DNA of 49,398 bases from Lachnospiraceae bacterium (GTDB lineage: Bacteria; Bacillota; Clostridia; Lachnospirales; Lachnospiraceae). The position numbers and the translations under genes are program-made. Location of the stretch: contig JAFZRY010000001.1 of the NCBI GenBank assembly GCA_017619615.1, positions 1-49,398 on the forward strand, written 5' to 3'. This document shows positions 21,960-30,198 of this stretch, in pieces (the first letter of the stretch is position 1; every line of letters starts with the position of its first letter). A model generated the notes under the pieces. It was not told where the DNA came from. It saw only the letters and a list, made by a program, of their open reading frames with translations, and made no database searches.

Positions 21960-24659
21960 TCAGTCCGGAATGATCGGCGTCCAGTACTGCTGGTTGTAAA
22001 TATCGGTGAAGCGATACACGGGCTGCGCGTTCTTCTGGTCGCGGTCGCTGAGCAGCATGGTGCTGACTTTCAGGCCGTCCGCGCCGACGGTGATCTGCGT
22101 GCCGATCTTGTAGGAATCCTGGTAGACGGCTTTGTAATCGTAGTAGTCGCAGATGAAGTCGATCACGTCGCCTTCCTTGATGCCGTCCAGGCCGGCTTCC
22201 ACGTTTTCGGTCTGCCCGTCGATGTCGATGCTGTAGGCTTCAGAGCCCGCGCTGCCGACGGCCGCTTTCGCGGTCATGCCGTCGTTTTCTTCATCCAGGT
22301 AGATGTTGCGCACGCCGGCCACATAGCCGTCTTCATGCTCGTTGTCGAAGACCAGGATCAGCTCGGCGCGCTGGCCGTTCAGGAGGACGGGCACGCGGCC
22401 GGTGATCGTGTATTGTTCGCCTTCTTCGACCATATCCATGTAGTAGTAGGCGACGATCTGGCCGTTGATGGCGATCCAGCTGTTGTCGTATTCGCCGATC
22501 AGGACGCCGTATTCGTTGATCTCGAAGTAGTTGTCCAGGCCCAGGTCGATGTAGCCCTTGCCGTCATCCAGGAAGACGTTAAGTTCCAGGTTCTCCACCA
22601 GGCTCCACTGCTCGTCGGTCAGATGGATGCCGTACTTGCCGTTTTCGTACAGGACCCACTTCAGGTTGTCGGGATCCAGACGGTTTTCCCAGAGATATTT
22701 CGCGGTGTCTTCCACGTTCAGGGACCGGCCGTAGCTTCCGCCCAGGAAACTGCCCAGGTCGCCGGACAGGCCGGAAACGCCGTTCATGTTGCCGCCCAGC
22801 AGGCCGCTCAGGATGGAACTGATCATGTCCTGGCTGTCCGCGGACTGGCCGCTGCTGGTATAATCGCTGAGCAGGGAACTCAGGCCGGAGGAGGCGCCGC
22901 CGCTGGCCGCCTGGCCGCCGGTCTCCATGCTGGCGAAGTCGCGGATGCAGCGCTGGACTTCTTCGTCCATGCCGATGGCTTTATACATCTGCAGCGCGCT
23001 GTTCACCTTGCGGACCTGCTGGTACGGGAAGTACATGGAGAGGCCGTAGGCATTGGTCATGTCGGAGGAGGTGCGGTTGTACTTGACCGCGCTCAGCAGG
23101 CTGTTCACGAGTTCGTTGGCCTCGTTGCCGCCCACGCGGCGGGCCAGGTCGACCAGGTCGACCTGATCGATCTGCGACGAGGTGGAGAACTCGCGCGTGG
23201 CGCTGCGGGCCTTGGCGACGGTCTTGTAATCCGTACTGATCATGGAACTGGCCGAGGTGGCGAAGTTCTTCAGATCCGAAGGGACGGTCTTTTCCAGTTC
23301 GGCCAGGTCGACCAGGGAAAGGGTCGCCTTCTGACCGGCGCAGGAGCGGGCGCAGGTTTCGACGAAGTCATCGCAGATCTGCTTGCCGATCTCCAGCGTG
23401 GAGAGGGACGTGTTCTGGGACAGCTTGTTCAGCCAGTTGGTGTAGTACCAGCCGATGCCGGGCTCGGTCTCTTCGGAGCCGATCAGGTAGTCCGCGAATT
23501 CGCTGCAGACCAGGGCGGTCTCGGTGGTCGCCATCAGGCAGGCATCGAAGCCGATGAAATCATAGATGACGCCGCCGTTCGTCAGGGCCTGCTTGATCTG
23601 CGTCAGGTCCATGGAACCGCTGCGGGTGTTCCGTTCGTCATAGCCGTAGCCGCTTAAGGATCCTCCGCCATGGTCCCAGAAGATCAGCATGTTGCGGTTG
23701 GCCGGGAAGTTGGATTTGCAATACTGGATGAACGTGGTCAGGGTCTTCGGGTCGGTCATCGCGCCGGTGCCGGCGTTGGATTCCAGTTGGTGCAACTGGC
23801 CGTTTTTGATCTGCCAGATCTGGTTGTTGGTATTGCTGATCCCGTTCACACGCCACTTCTTGCAGCCGCCGGTGTAGACGATCAGGTTGATGTTGCTGCT
23901 GATCGACGCGCTGACCATCTCCTTCAGGTCCGCGGTGCCCATGCCGTACTGGGATTCCAGGTCGGTGCCGCACATGTAGACCATGATGGTGACGACGTCG
24001 CGGCTGTTGCCCAGAATCGACGTGCGTTTGGCGCGGGCGCCGGATGCGACGCTGGTGTTCAGCTTGGAAGTGTTAGGCGTGAGGCCCCAGCCGGCCGAGG
24101 TGGCGGCGCCGTCAAACGAGTAACTGCTGCCCGAACTGCTGCTGCCGCCGAACAGGTCGGAAAGGCCCAGGCTGCTGAACAGCGTGCCGGTGCTGCTGTT
24201 GGACTGTGTGGGAGCCGGCGTAGTCGCAATAATGTTGTTATTGTTGTTCTGGGACGTCGTGTCGTCGCCGCCGCCGAACAGGCCACCGAGCCCGCCGCCG
24301 CCGAAAACCAGCACGGCGATCACGATAAGGATCAGGATGCCCTTGCCCTTGAACAGGCCGCCGGAACTGGAGTTCGAACCGGAATGCGAGCTGCTGCCCG
24401 AACTGCCCGTCAGGCCGCCGAACAGGCCGCCGGAGTTGGAGCCGGAGCTCTGGCTGTTAGACGTGTTGGTACTGACAGAATTGATCAGAAGATCCGTCAG
24501 GAGCCCTTTGTCCTCGTCCTTGCCTTCTTTGCCGGAAGGTCTCCCGGAATAACCGTGGGAGCTTCCGACCGGGCCGCTGTGCAGCCCTTCGTCTCTCTTG
24601 TTAACATCGCCTGCCTGGCCGGAGATTTTCTTTTTCCGGCCGCCTGGTGTCGTTGCCAT
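21960..24659 (-). CDS. Membrane-anchored clostripain-family (C11) cysteine peptidase
   Basis: About 899 residues. Residues 1-104 are a charged then Ser/Gly-rich, probably disordered segment; one membrane helix at 105-119 (ILILIVIAVLVF); more Gly/Ser/Thr linker to about 210. The C11 peptidase domain (220-600) has VVTIMVYMCGTDLES, His330 in FWDHGGGS and catalytic Cys374 in DACLM, the clostripain dyad. Beyond 620 is a folded C-terminal region of unknown type with Ig-like strands. Without a cleavable signal, it should be a type II membrane protein with the peptidase outside. ATG at 24659 has an AGGAG site. Clostripains prefer Arg; the target here is unknown. Confidence 0.85.
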   Translation of the reverse strand: MATTPGGRKKKISGQAGDVNKRDEGLHSGPVGSSHGYSGRPSGKEGKDEDKGLLTDLLINSVSTNTSNSQSSGSNSGGLFGGLTGSSGSSSHSGSNSSSGGLFKGKGILILIVIAVLVFGGGGLGGLFGGGDDTTSQNNNNNIIATTPAPTQSNSSTGTLFSSLGLSDLFGGSSSSGSSYSFDGAATSAGWGLTPNTSKLNTSVASGARAKRTSILGNSRDVVTIMVYMCGTDLESQYGMGTADLKEMVSASISSNINLIVYTGGCKKWRVNGISNTNNQIWQIKNGQLHQLESNAGTGAMTDPKTLTTFIQYCKSNFPANRNMLIFWDHGGGSLSGYGYDERNTRSGSMDLTQIKQALTNGGVIYDFIGFDACLMATTETALVCSEFADYLIGSEETEPGIGWYYTNWLNKLSQNTSLSTLEIGKQICDDFVETCARSCAGQKATLSLVDLAELEKTVPSDLKNFATSASSMISTDYKTVAKARSATREFSTSSQIDQVDLVDLARRVGGNEANELVNSLLSAVKYNRTSSDMTNAYGLSMYFPYQQVRKVNSALQMYKAIGMDEEVQRCIRDFASMETGGQAASGGASSGLSSLLSDYTSSGQSADSQDMISSILSGLLGGNMNGVSGLSGDLGSFLGGSYGRSLNVEDTAKYLWENRLDPDNLKWVLYENGKYGIHLTDEQWSLVENLELNVFLDDGKGYIDLGLDNYFEINEYGVLIGEYDNSWIAINGQIVAYYYMDMVEEGEQYTITGRVPVLLNGQRAELILVFDNEHEDGYVAGVRNIYLDEENDGMTAKAAVGSAGSEAYSIDIDGQTENVEAGLDGIKEGDVIDFICDYYDYKAVYQDSYKIGTQITVGADGLKVSTMLLSDRDQKNAQPVYRFTDIYNQQYWTPIIPD

Positions 24660-24681
24660 TGTTTTTACTCCTTCCGCAGAT

Positions 24682-26691
24682 TTATAGTACGGGAGTTCCT
24701 TCCGGAACCATATCATCCACAAATATCACCTGGCAGCCGCACGCGCTGTTCGTCGCGGCCAGCAGCATGCCTTCGCTCTCCACACCGGTCAGGCGGGCCG
24801 GGGCCAGGTTGGCCAGGATGATGATCTTTTTGCCGATCAGCTCCTCCGGCTCGTATTCGTCCTTGATGCTGGAGACGATGGTACGTTCTTTGATGCCGTC
24901 AAAGACGGTCAGTTTCAGGTTGTTGCGCGCCTTGCGGATCTCGTTGCATTTGACGATCTTCGCGACGCGCAGGTCCATCTTTTCGAAATCCGGCTTTTCA
25001 ATGATCTCCTTGAACGGCGCCACCGGGTCCGCGGGACCGTAGACGCGCTCTTTCTTCACCGGCTCATCCTTCTTTTCGAAGAGTTCCGGATGCAGCTCCT
25101 GCTCCGTGGGCTCCGCATCCAGATCCAGCAGCGGCAGGATGTCGGTGCTGTCCATGGCATGCAGGAACAGATACAGGCGCGGCCCGCGTTCTTTCGCGAG
25201 CAGGAGGCGGTAGACCAGCTGGAAGAAGCGGCCCTGCAGCTGCTTCAGGTTCGGGGCGTCCGCGCCGAATACTTCCTTCGGGATGTCGTAGAGCTTCGTG
25301 CTCAGGTCGTCCAGCGTATAGCCGCCCTCCGCGATGTAGTCGTGCAGCTTGCGGATCTCCGTCTTCTCTTCTTCCGCCATTTCGGCGATCAGCGGCAGGT
25401 CGCGGAAGGCCCGCAGATGGTTGGCCTGCTCCGGCGCGCACTCCTCGAGCCAGAAGCGGGCGCGGTCCAGACGGTCCGCAAAGTCCTCGCAGGTGTAGTC
25501 CATGCCGATCTTTTTGAACACGGTCTCGATCATGGGCGGGTTGAAGTTCACGATGGAACCCAGCTGGACCAGCAGGCCCATCGGGACGGTCTTGATGGTC
25601 CGGCCGTGGGTCAGGCAGTTGTCCATGACCGAGCAGTTAAATTCGTCCGCTTTGCCTTCGCAGTACTGCGTGTACTGCTTGTCGAATTCGAAATACTGGC
25701 GCAGGATGCCGTCGTCGAAGCAGAAATCGAAGGCCTTGGTCGGTTCGCTGCGGGAGTAAAGCCACAGCACGACTTCCGGCTCGTACAGTTTCAGGATGGT
25801 GTCAGGGGTCAGGTTAAGGCCCGAGGAGCCGGACATTTTGCCGGCCACGCCCTTGATGCCGATGAATTCGTAGCCCTGGAACAGCGGCGCCTCGTAGCCG
25901 AAGATCTTCTCCGCGACGGCGCGGCCGTTGTCGTAGCTGCCGCCGGGGCTCGCGTGGTCCTTTCCGCCGGGTTCGAAGTCCACGCCTTCATACGCCCAGC
26001 GCATAGGCCAGTCGACCTTCCAGGCCAGCTTGCAGTTGGTGTCTTTTTTGAAATCGAAATCCCCTTCGTGGCCGCAGGCGCAGGTAAAGTGCGCCACGGT
26101 GCCGTCTTCGCTTAAGGAGCGGATCTTCGTGGTGTCCCGGTGGCAGTGCGGGCAGTAGATGCTGACGGGGTAATAGGCTTCCCGCTCGCCTTCCTGCGCG
26201 TCCTGCGTGCGGAAGCTGTCCAGGATGTCGAAGATCTCGCCGCGCTTCTGCAGCGCAAGGAGGATCTGGTCCCGGTAGGCGCCGCTGCGGTACATCTGCG
26301 CCTGGTGGCGGTAATCCATCGGGATGCCGAAGGCTTCCATGGAACGCTCGAATTCTTCTTCGAAATGCTCCGCGTAGGAGCCGTGGTTCTCATCAAAAGG
26401 ATCCGGCACATCCACGTAGGGATAGCCGATATACTGCGCATAATCGTCCCGCACGGCTTCCACGTTTTTGGGGACCTTGCGGAGGCGGTCGAATTCATCC
26501 CAGGAGAACAGGAGGCGCGCTTTTTTGCCGGCCCGTTCCAGCGCCTTCACCACGAAAAAACTGGTGGCGACGTCGCGGAAGTTGCCGATGTGGACGGAGC
26601 CGGAGGGGCTGATGCCGGCGGCGCAGACGTATTCGTCCTTGTCGGGTCGGCGGGCTATGATCTTGGCGGCTATTTCATCAGACCAGTGCAT
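24682..26691 (-). CDS. lysK: Class I lysyl-tRNA synthetase with C-terminal tRNA-binding (EMAP/Trbp111) domain
   Basis: Charges tRNA-Lys. The 669-residue protein has a class I Rossmann fold: HIGN at 34-37, KMSGS at 285-289, and GKDHASPGGSYDNG at 243-256, which is specific to class I LysRS rather than MetRS. Four cysteines (180, 183, 204, 206) look like a zinc ribbon. The last 100 residues (FEKMDLRVAKIV..., 569-669) are the OB-fold tRNA-binding domain usually found at the end of MetRS or as free Trbp111. Most Firmicutes use class II LysS. Ribosome site GAGGTGAT lies at the tyrS end, gap ten bases. May be mislabelled as methionyl-tRNA synthetase because of the tail. Confidence 0.87.
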   Translation of the reverse strand: MHWSDEIAAKIIARRPDKDEYVCAAGISPSGSVHIGNFRDVATSFFVVKALERAGKKARLLFSWDEFDRLRKVPKNVEAVRDDYAQYIGYPYVDVPDPFDENHGSYAEHFEEEFERSMEAFGIPMDYRHQAQMYRSGAYRDQILLALQKRGEIFDILDSFRTQDAQEGEREAYYPVSIYCPHCHRDTTKIRSLSEDGTVAHFTCACGHEGDFDFKKDTNCKLAWKVDWPMRWAYEGVDFEPGGKDHASPGGSYDNGRAVAEKIFGYEAPLFQGYEFIGIKGVAGKMSGSSGLNLTPDTILKLYEPEVVLWLYSRSEPTKAFDFCFDDGILRQYFEFDKQYTQYCEGKADEFNCSVMDNCLTHGRTIKTVPMGLLVQLGSIVNFNPPMIETVFKKIGMDYTCEDFADRLDRARFWLEECAPEQANHLRAFRDLPLIAEMAEEEKTEIRKLHDYIAEGGYTLDDLSTKLYDIPKEVFGADAPNLKQLQGRFFQLVYRLLLAKERGPRLYLFLHAMDSTDILPLLDLDAEPTEQELHPELFEKKDEPVKKERVYGPADPVAPFKEIIEKPDFEKMDLRVAKIVKCNEIRKARNNLKLTVFDGIKERTIVSSIKDEYEPEELIGKKIIILANLAPARLTGVESEGMLLAATNSACGCQVIFVDDMVPEGTPVL

Positions 26692-26701
26692 AAATCACCT
26701 C

Positions 26702-27925
26702 TTATTTCACGATCCTGCAGTAACTCTTCTTGCCCTTGCGCAGCAGCAGGCCTTCCGCGGGAAGGCTTTCCGGCGTCCAGGATTTCTTGATGTCCGTGAC
26801 CTTTTCCCCGTCCGCGGTGACGCCGCCCTGGAGGACGGACTGGCGGGCTTCGGAGCGGGTCTTGGTGAGGCCGCTGGCGACCAGCAGGGTCAGGATGTCC
26901 GCGGCGCCGTCGCGCAGGTCGGTGTCAAGCAGCTGATAGCTGGGGACGTTGTCCGCCTCGCCGCCGCCCGCAAAGAGCGCGCGGGACGCGTCCTGCGCCT
27001 TTTTCGCTTCTTCCTCGCCGTGCACCATCGTGGTCAGTTCGTACGCCAGGATCTCCTTGGCGCGGTTCAGTTCGCTGCCTTCCCACTTGTCCATTTCGTC
27101 GATCTGCTCCATGGGCAGGAAGGTCAGCATGCGGATGCATTTCATGACGTCCGCGTCCGCGACGTTGCGCCAGTACTGGTAGAATTCGTAAGGCGATGTC
27201 TTATTCGGATCCAGCCAGACCGCGTTGCCGGCGGTCTTGCCCATCTTCTTGCCCTGGGAATCCGTCAGCAGCGTGATGGTCATGCAGTGCGCGTCCTGGC
27301 CCAGCTTCTTGCGGATGAGTTCGGTGCCGCCCAGCATGTTGCTCCACTGGTCGTCGCCGCCGAACTGCATGTTGCAGCCGTAGTGCTTAAACAGGTAATA
27401 GAAGTCGTAGCTCTGCATGATCATGTAGTTGAACTCGAAGAAGGACAGGCCTTTCTCCATGCGGTTCTTATAGCATTCGGCGCGGAGCATGTTGTTAACG
27501 GAGAAGCAGGTGCCCACTTCCCGCAGGAGCTGGACGTAATTGAGGTCCAGCAGCCAGTCCGCGTTGTTGACCATCAGGGCTTTCCCGGGGCCGAATTCAA
27601 TGAAGCGCTCCATCTGGCGGCGGAAGCATTCCGCATTATGGTTGATGTCTTCGATGGTCAGCATTTTGCGCATGTCCGAGCGGCCGGAGGGGTCGCCCAC
27701 GAGCGTGGTGCCGCCGCCGATCAGGGCGATCGGATGGTTGCCGCCCGCCTGCAGGCGCTTCATCAGCGTGAGCGCCATGAAATGCCCGGCGGTCAGGGAA
27801 TCCGCCGTGCAGTCGAAACCGATATAGAAGGTGGCCTTGCCTTCGTTGATCATCCGGCTGATGATCTCCTCATTGGTCACCTGTGCGATAAGGCCGCGGG
27901 CCTTCAGTTCTTCGTATAAAGTCAT
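26702..27925 (-). CDS. tyrS: Tyrosyl-tRNA synthetase
   Basis: Class Ic aminoacyl-tRNA synthetase, 407 residues. Catalytic features: GFDCTADSLTAGH (36-48, HIGH-equivalent), the tyrosine-specific FGGDDQWSN near 188-196, and KMGKT at 227-231 (KMSKS-equivalent). A C-terminal S4 domain (VASGLTKTRSEARQSVLQGGV) binds the tRNA. Leads an operon with lysK and the clostripain-type gene. An AAGGAG site lies before the ATG, and a consensus promoter about 60 bases upstream. The leader is too short for a T-box, which is the usual control of tyrS in this phylum. Confidence 0.96.
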   Translation of the reverse strand: MTLYEELKARGLIAQVTNEEIISRMINEGKATFYIGFDCTADSLTAGHFMALTLMKRLQAGGNHPIALIGGGTTLVGDPSGRSDMRKMLTIEDINHNAECFRRQMERFIEFGPGKALMVNNADWLLDLNYVQLLREVGTCFSVNNMLRAECYKNRMEKGLSFFEFNYMIMQSYDFYYLFKHYGCNMQFGGDDQWSNMLGGTELIRKKLGQDAHCMTITLLTDSQGKKMGKTAGNAVWLDPNKTSPYEFYQYWRNVADADVMKCIRMLTFLPMEQIDEMDKWEGSELNRAKEILAYELTTMVHGEEEAKKAQDASRALFAGGGEADNVPSYQLLDTDLRDGAADILTLLVASGLTKTRSEARQSVLQGGVTADGEKVTDIKKSWTPESLPAEGLLLRKGKKSYCRIVK

Positions 27926-27986
27926 CTTCTGCTCCTTCTTCCTTTGCCGGCAGACAGCGGCCGCCGCCTGTCAGCAATTCCAAAAT

Positions 27987-28015
27987 ATTATAATATCATT
28001 GAAAAATCAAGTCAA
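27987..28015 (-). promoter_or_regulatory. Sigma-A promoter for tyrS-lysK
   Basis: Minus strand: -35 TTGACT at 28010-28015, 17-base spacer, -10 TATAAT at 27987-27992. The predicted leader is about 55 bases and contains an imperfect GACAG/CTGTC hairpin but no T-box consensus. Confidence 0.82.
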
Positions 28016-28037
28016 CTGATACTTGAAAAAAAGTCCC

Positions 28038-28934
28038 TTACGGCGTCTGCAGCCGCCGTTTCCGGTACTGCAGCGGCGTCTGGTTCAGTTCTTTTTTGAA
28101 GCATTCGATATAGTAACTGGCGCCGGAAAAGCCGGATTCATAAGCGATCTCGCTGACGGAAAGGTGCGTGTCCTCCAGCAGTTCGATGGAGCGCGTCAGG
28201 CGGTAGGACCGCAAATAATTTAGGATCGTGTCCCCGGTCATCTGCCGGAACTGGCGGCAGCATTCGCTTTCGGAGAAGCCGACGGCCCGGCCCACGTCGG
28301 CCAGCGAGACCGGTTCCTGGTAGTGCGTCCGCAGAAATCTGATAATTTCCTGCGCCGTCTCATGCCCCTGGCCCAGCGCGCGGCCGATCTCCCGCTCCTT
28401 CCGCTGCAGCGAGATCACGTCCAGCCAGAGCTGCTGGATCTTCGACTGGACGGCCAGCTCGTACCCGAACGCCCGGACGTCGTAGATCACGCCGATGTCC
28501 CGTATCAGGTCCAGGATCTGGCGGTGCGCCGGGTTCCTGTTTTCGAGCTTCAGATGGCTGAGAGAAGCGCCCTCCAGATACGGTTTTACGTACTTCTGCT
28601 CAAACACGCTGCCCTCATAAGAAGACAGCAGGCGCGGGTGAAAATCCAGGCAAAGATAGGACGCCGTGGGGTCGCCTTCCTCCCGTGCCATGTGCAGGCG
28701 GCCGCTGTTGATGAAGAACCCGTCCCCGCGGTTCACCTCGCAGCGGGTGCCGTCCGCGTAAAAGCAGACCGTCCCGCTCGTCACCAGCGCGAGCTGGATC
28801 TCTTCGTGCCAGTGCCAGTTGATGGTTCCCAGCACGCAGTCCTTCATGTCGTAGTGATAGACCGCCACCGGGAATTCCGGCGTCCCGTGCTGCTTGCGTT
28901 CCCTTCTGTCGTCGTATACGCTGACTGAGATCAT
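28038..28934 (-). CDS. AraC-family transcriptional regulator with cupin sensor
   Basis: About 298 residues. N-terminal cupin-like sensing domain (HYDMKDCVLGTINWHWHEEIQLALVTSG with the HWHEE metal/ligand pocket; later INSGRLHM), C-terminal double helix-turn-helix (SLADVGRAVGFSESECCRQFRQMTG and LSVSEIAYESGFSGASYYIECFKKELNQTP). Such proteins usually sense sugars or small metabolites. ATG at 28934 is supported by a GAGG site; an upstream in-frame ATG at 28997 is inside the promoter region. Divergent from serC; overlapping promoters suggest possible cross-control, but the regulon is unknown. Confidence 0.9.
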   Translation of the reverse strand: MISVSVYDDRRERKQHGTPEFPVAVYHYDMKDCVLGTINWHWHEEIQLALVTSGTVCFYADGTRCEVNRGDGFFINSGRLHMAREEGDPTASYLCLDFHPRLLSSYEGSVFEQKYVKPYLEGASLSHLKLENRNPAHRQILDLIRDIGVIYDVRAFGYELAVQSKIQQLWLDVISLQRKEREIGRALGQGHETAQEIIRFLRTHYQEPVSLADVGRAVGFSESECCRQFRQMTGDTILNYLRSYRLTRSIELLEDTHLSVSEIAYESGFSGASYYIECFKKELNQTPLQYRKRRLQTP

Positions 28935-28948
28935 GACATTCCTCAAGA

Positions 28949-28976
28949 TTGTTATATTTTTCTCCCCTATTATGAT
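28949..28976 (+). promoter_or_regulatory. Candidate promoter for serC-serA-DUF1015
   Basis: -35 TTGTTA at 28949-28954, 16-base spacer, -10 TATGAT at 28971-28976. It overlaps the -10 region of the opposing AraC-gene promoter. Confidence 0.5.
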
Positions 28977-28997
28977 ATATTTCCGGCCGGAATGCAA
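28969..28997 (-). promoter_or_regulatory. Promoter for the AraC-family gene
   Basis: Minus strand: -35 TTGCAT at 28992-28997, 17-base spacer, -10 CATAAT at 28969-28974. It faces and overlaps the serC promoter, so the two may exclude one another. Confidence 0.6.
28981..28992. promoter_or_regulatory. 12-base palindrome in the AraC/serC intergenic region
   Basis: TTCCGGCCGGAA is a perfect palindrome located inside the AraC-gene promoter spacer and at the predicted serC transcription start. A binding site for a dimeric regulator is possible; motif only. Confidence 0.35.
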
Positions 28998-29059
28998 GTA
29001 GAATAAAAGCAGAATACAAAAACAAAGGGCACAGCCCTCAAAAACAAGGAGGTTACCTG

Positions 29060-30148
29060 ATGAAGTACGGACGTACCTTTAACTTCTCTGCCGGCCCTGC
29101 CATGATGCCGGAACCCGTCCTGGAGGAGATCCGCGACGAGATGATGAACATGGGCGGCAGCGGCATGTGCGTCATGGAAATGAGCCACCGTTCCAAAGTT
29201 TTCGAAGACATCATCCATGAAGCCGAGAAAGATCTGCGCGAGCTGATGAACATCCCGGACAACTACAAAGTGCTCTTTATCCAGGGCGGCGGCACCCTGC
29301 AGTTCGCCATGGTCCCCATGAACCTGATGAAGAACGGCGTGGCCTGCTACGTCGAGACCGGTTCCTGGTCCAAGAAAGCCATCGCGGAAGCCAAGAAGTA
29401 CGGCGAAGTGAAAGTCGTAGCCTCCTCCAAAGATAAAAACTTCTGCTACGTACCCGACTGCTCCGACCTAGATATCCCGGACAACGCGGACTATGTCTAC
29501 ATCTGCGAAAACGAGACCATCAACGGCACCACCTTCTACAACCTGCCGGACACCAAGGGCAAGATCCTGGTCTCCGACCAGTCCTCCATGTTCCTGTCCC
29601 GTCCCTGCAACGTCTCCGATTACGGCCTGATCTGGGCCGGCGTGCAGAAGAACGTGGGGCCCGCCGGCCTGGCCATCGTGATCATCCGCGAAGACCTGAT
29701 CCGTGACGATCTGCCTACCTTCGTGCCTACCTACCTGAGCTACAAGACCCATGCGGACGCCGCTTCCCTGTACAACACCCCCAACTGCTGGGCCATCTAC
29801 TGCTGCGGCAAAGTCTTCAAGTACCTGAAGAAGCTGGGCGGCCTGGAAGCCATGAATCAGATCAACGTCGACAAGGCCTCCGTGCTGTACGATTTCCTGG
29901 ACAACAGCAAGTTCTTCAAGGCGGCTGTCGTGAAGGAAGACCGCTCCCTGATGAACGTCCCGTTCGTCTCCCCTTCCGCCGAGCAGGATGCCGAAGTGGT
30001 CAAGGCCACCAAGGCCGCCGGGTTCGACAACCTGAAGGGCCACAAGAGCGTCGGCGGCCTTCGGGCTTCCATCTACAACGCCATGCCGAAGGAAGGCGTG
30101 GAAGCGCTGGTCGATTTCCTGAAGAAGTACGAAGCCGAGCACTGCTGA
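29060..30148 (+). CDS. serC: Phosphoserine aminotransferase
   Basis: PLP enzyme converting 3-phosphohydroxypyruvate and glutamate to phosphoserine, the second step of serine synthesis (also used for pyridoxal phosphate). The 362-residue product starts FNFSAGPAMMPEPVLEE, the SerC N-terminal signature, and carries the PLP-binding lysine at 197 in WAGVQKNVGPAGL. GGGTLQFAMVPMN near 77-89 forms the cofactor phosphate loop. AAGGAGG seven bases before the ATG gives a strong ribosome site. First gene of an operon with serA and a DUF1015 gene. Confidence 0.97.
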   Translation: MKYGRTFNFSAGPAMMPEPVLEEIRDEMMNMGGSGMCVMEMSHRSKVFEDIIHEAEKDLRELMNIPDNYKVLFIQGGGTLQFAMVPMNLMKNGVACYVETGSWSKKAIAEAKKYGEVKVVASSKDKNFCYVPDCSDLDIPDNADYVYICENETINGTTFYNLPDTKGKILVSDQSSMFLSRPCNVSDYGLIWAGVQKNVGPAGLAIVIIREDLIRDDLPTFVPTYLSYKTHADAASLYNTPNCWAIYCCGKVFKYLKKLGGLEAMNQINVDKASVLYDFLDNSKFFKAAVVKEDRSLMNVPFVSPSAEQDAEVVKATKAAGFDNLKGHKSVGGLRASIYNAMPKEGVEALVDFLKKYEAEHC

Positions 30149-30198
30149 TCCGGCTGACCGATCAATACTAAAACCTTAGAAATCTTAGGAGGATTAAC

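Noticed and set aside
22335-24821. Long plus-strand open frames across the clostripain-type gene
   Set aside because: Shadow frames of GC-rich codons; low-complexity Ala/Val/Asp/Gln content, no ribosome sites, no domain recognised.
24682-26691. Methionyl-tRNA synthetase as the identity of this gene
   Set aside because: The C-terminal domain resembles MetG, but GKDHASPGGSYDNG and the ISPSGSVHIGN start belong to class I LysRS.
27926-28037. T-box riboswitch before tyrS
   Set aside because: The leader after the mapped promoter is only about 55 bases and lacks the T-box consensus TGG-GGTACC-type element and antiterminator.
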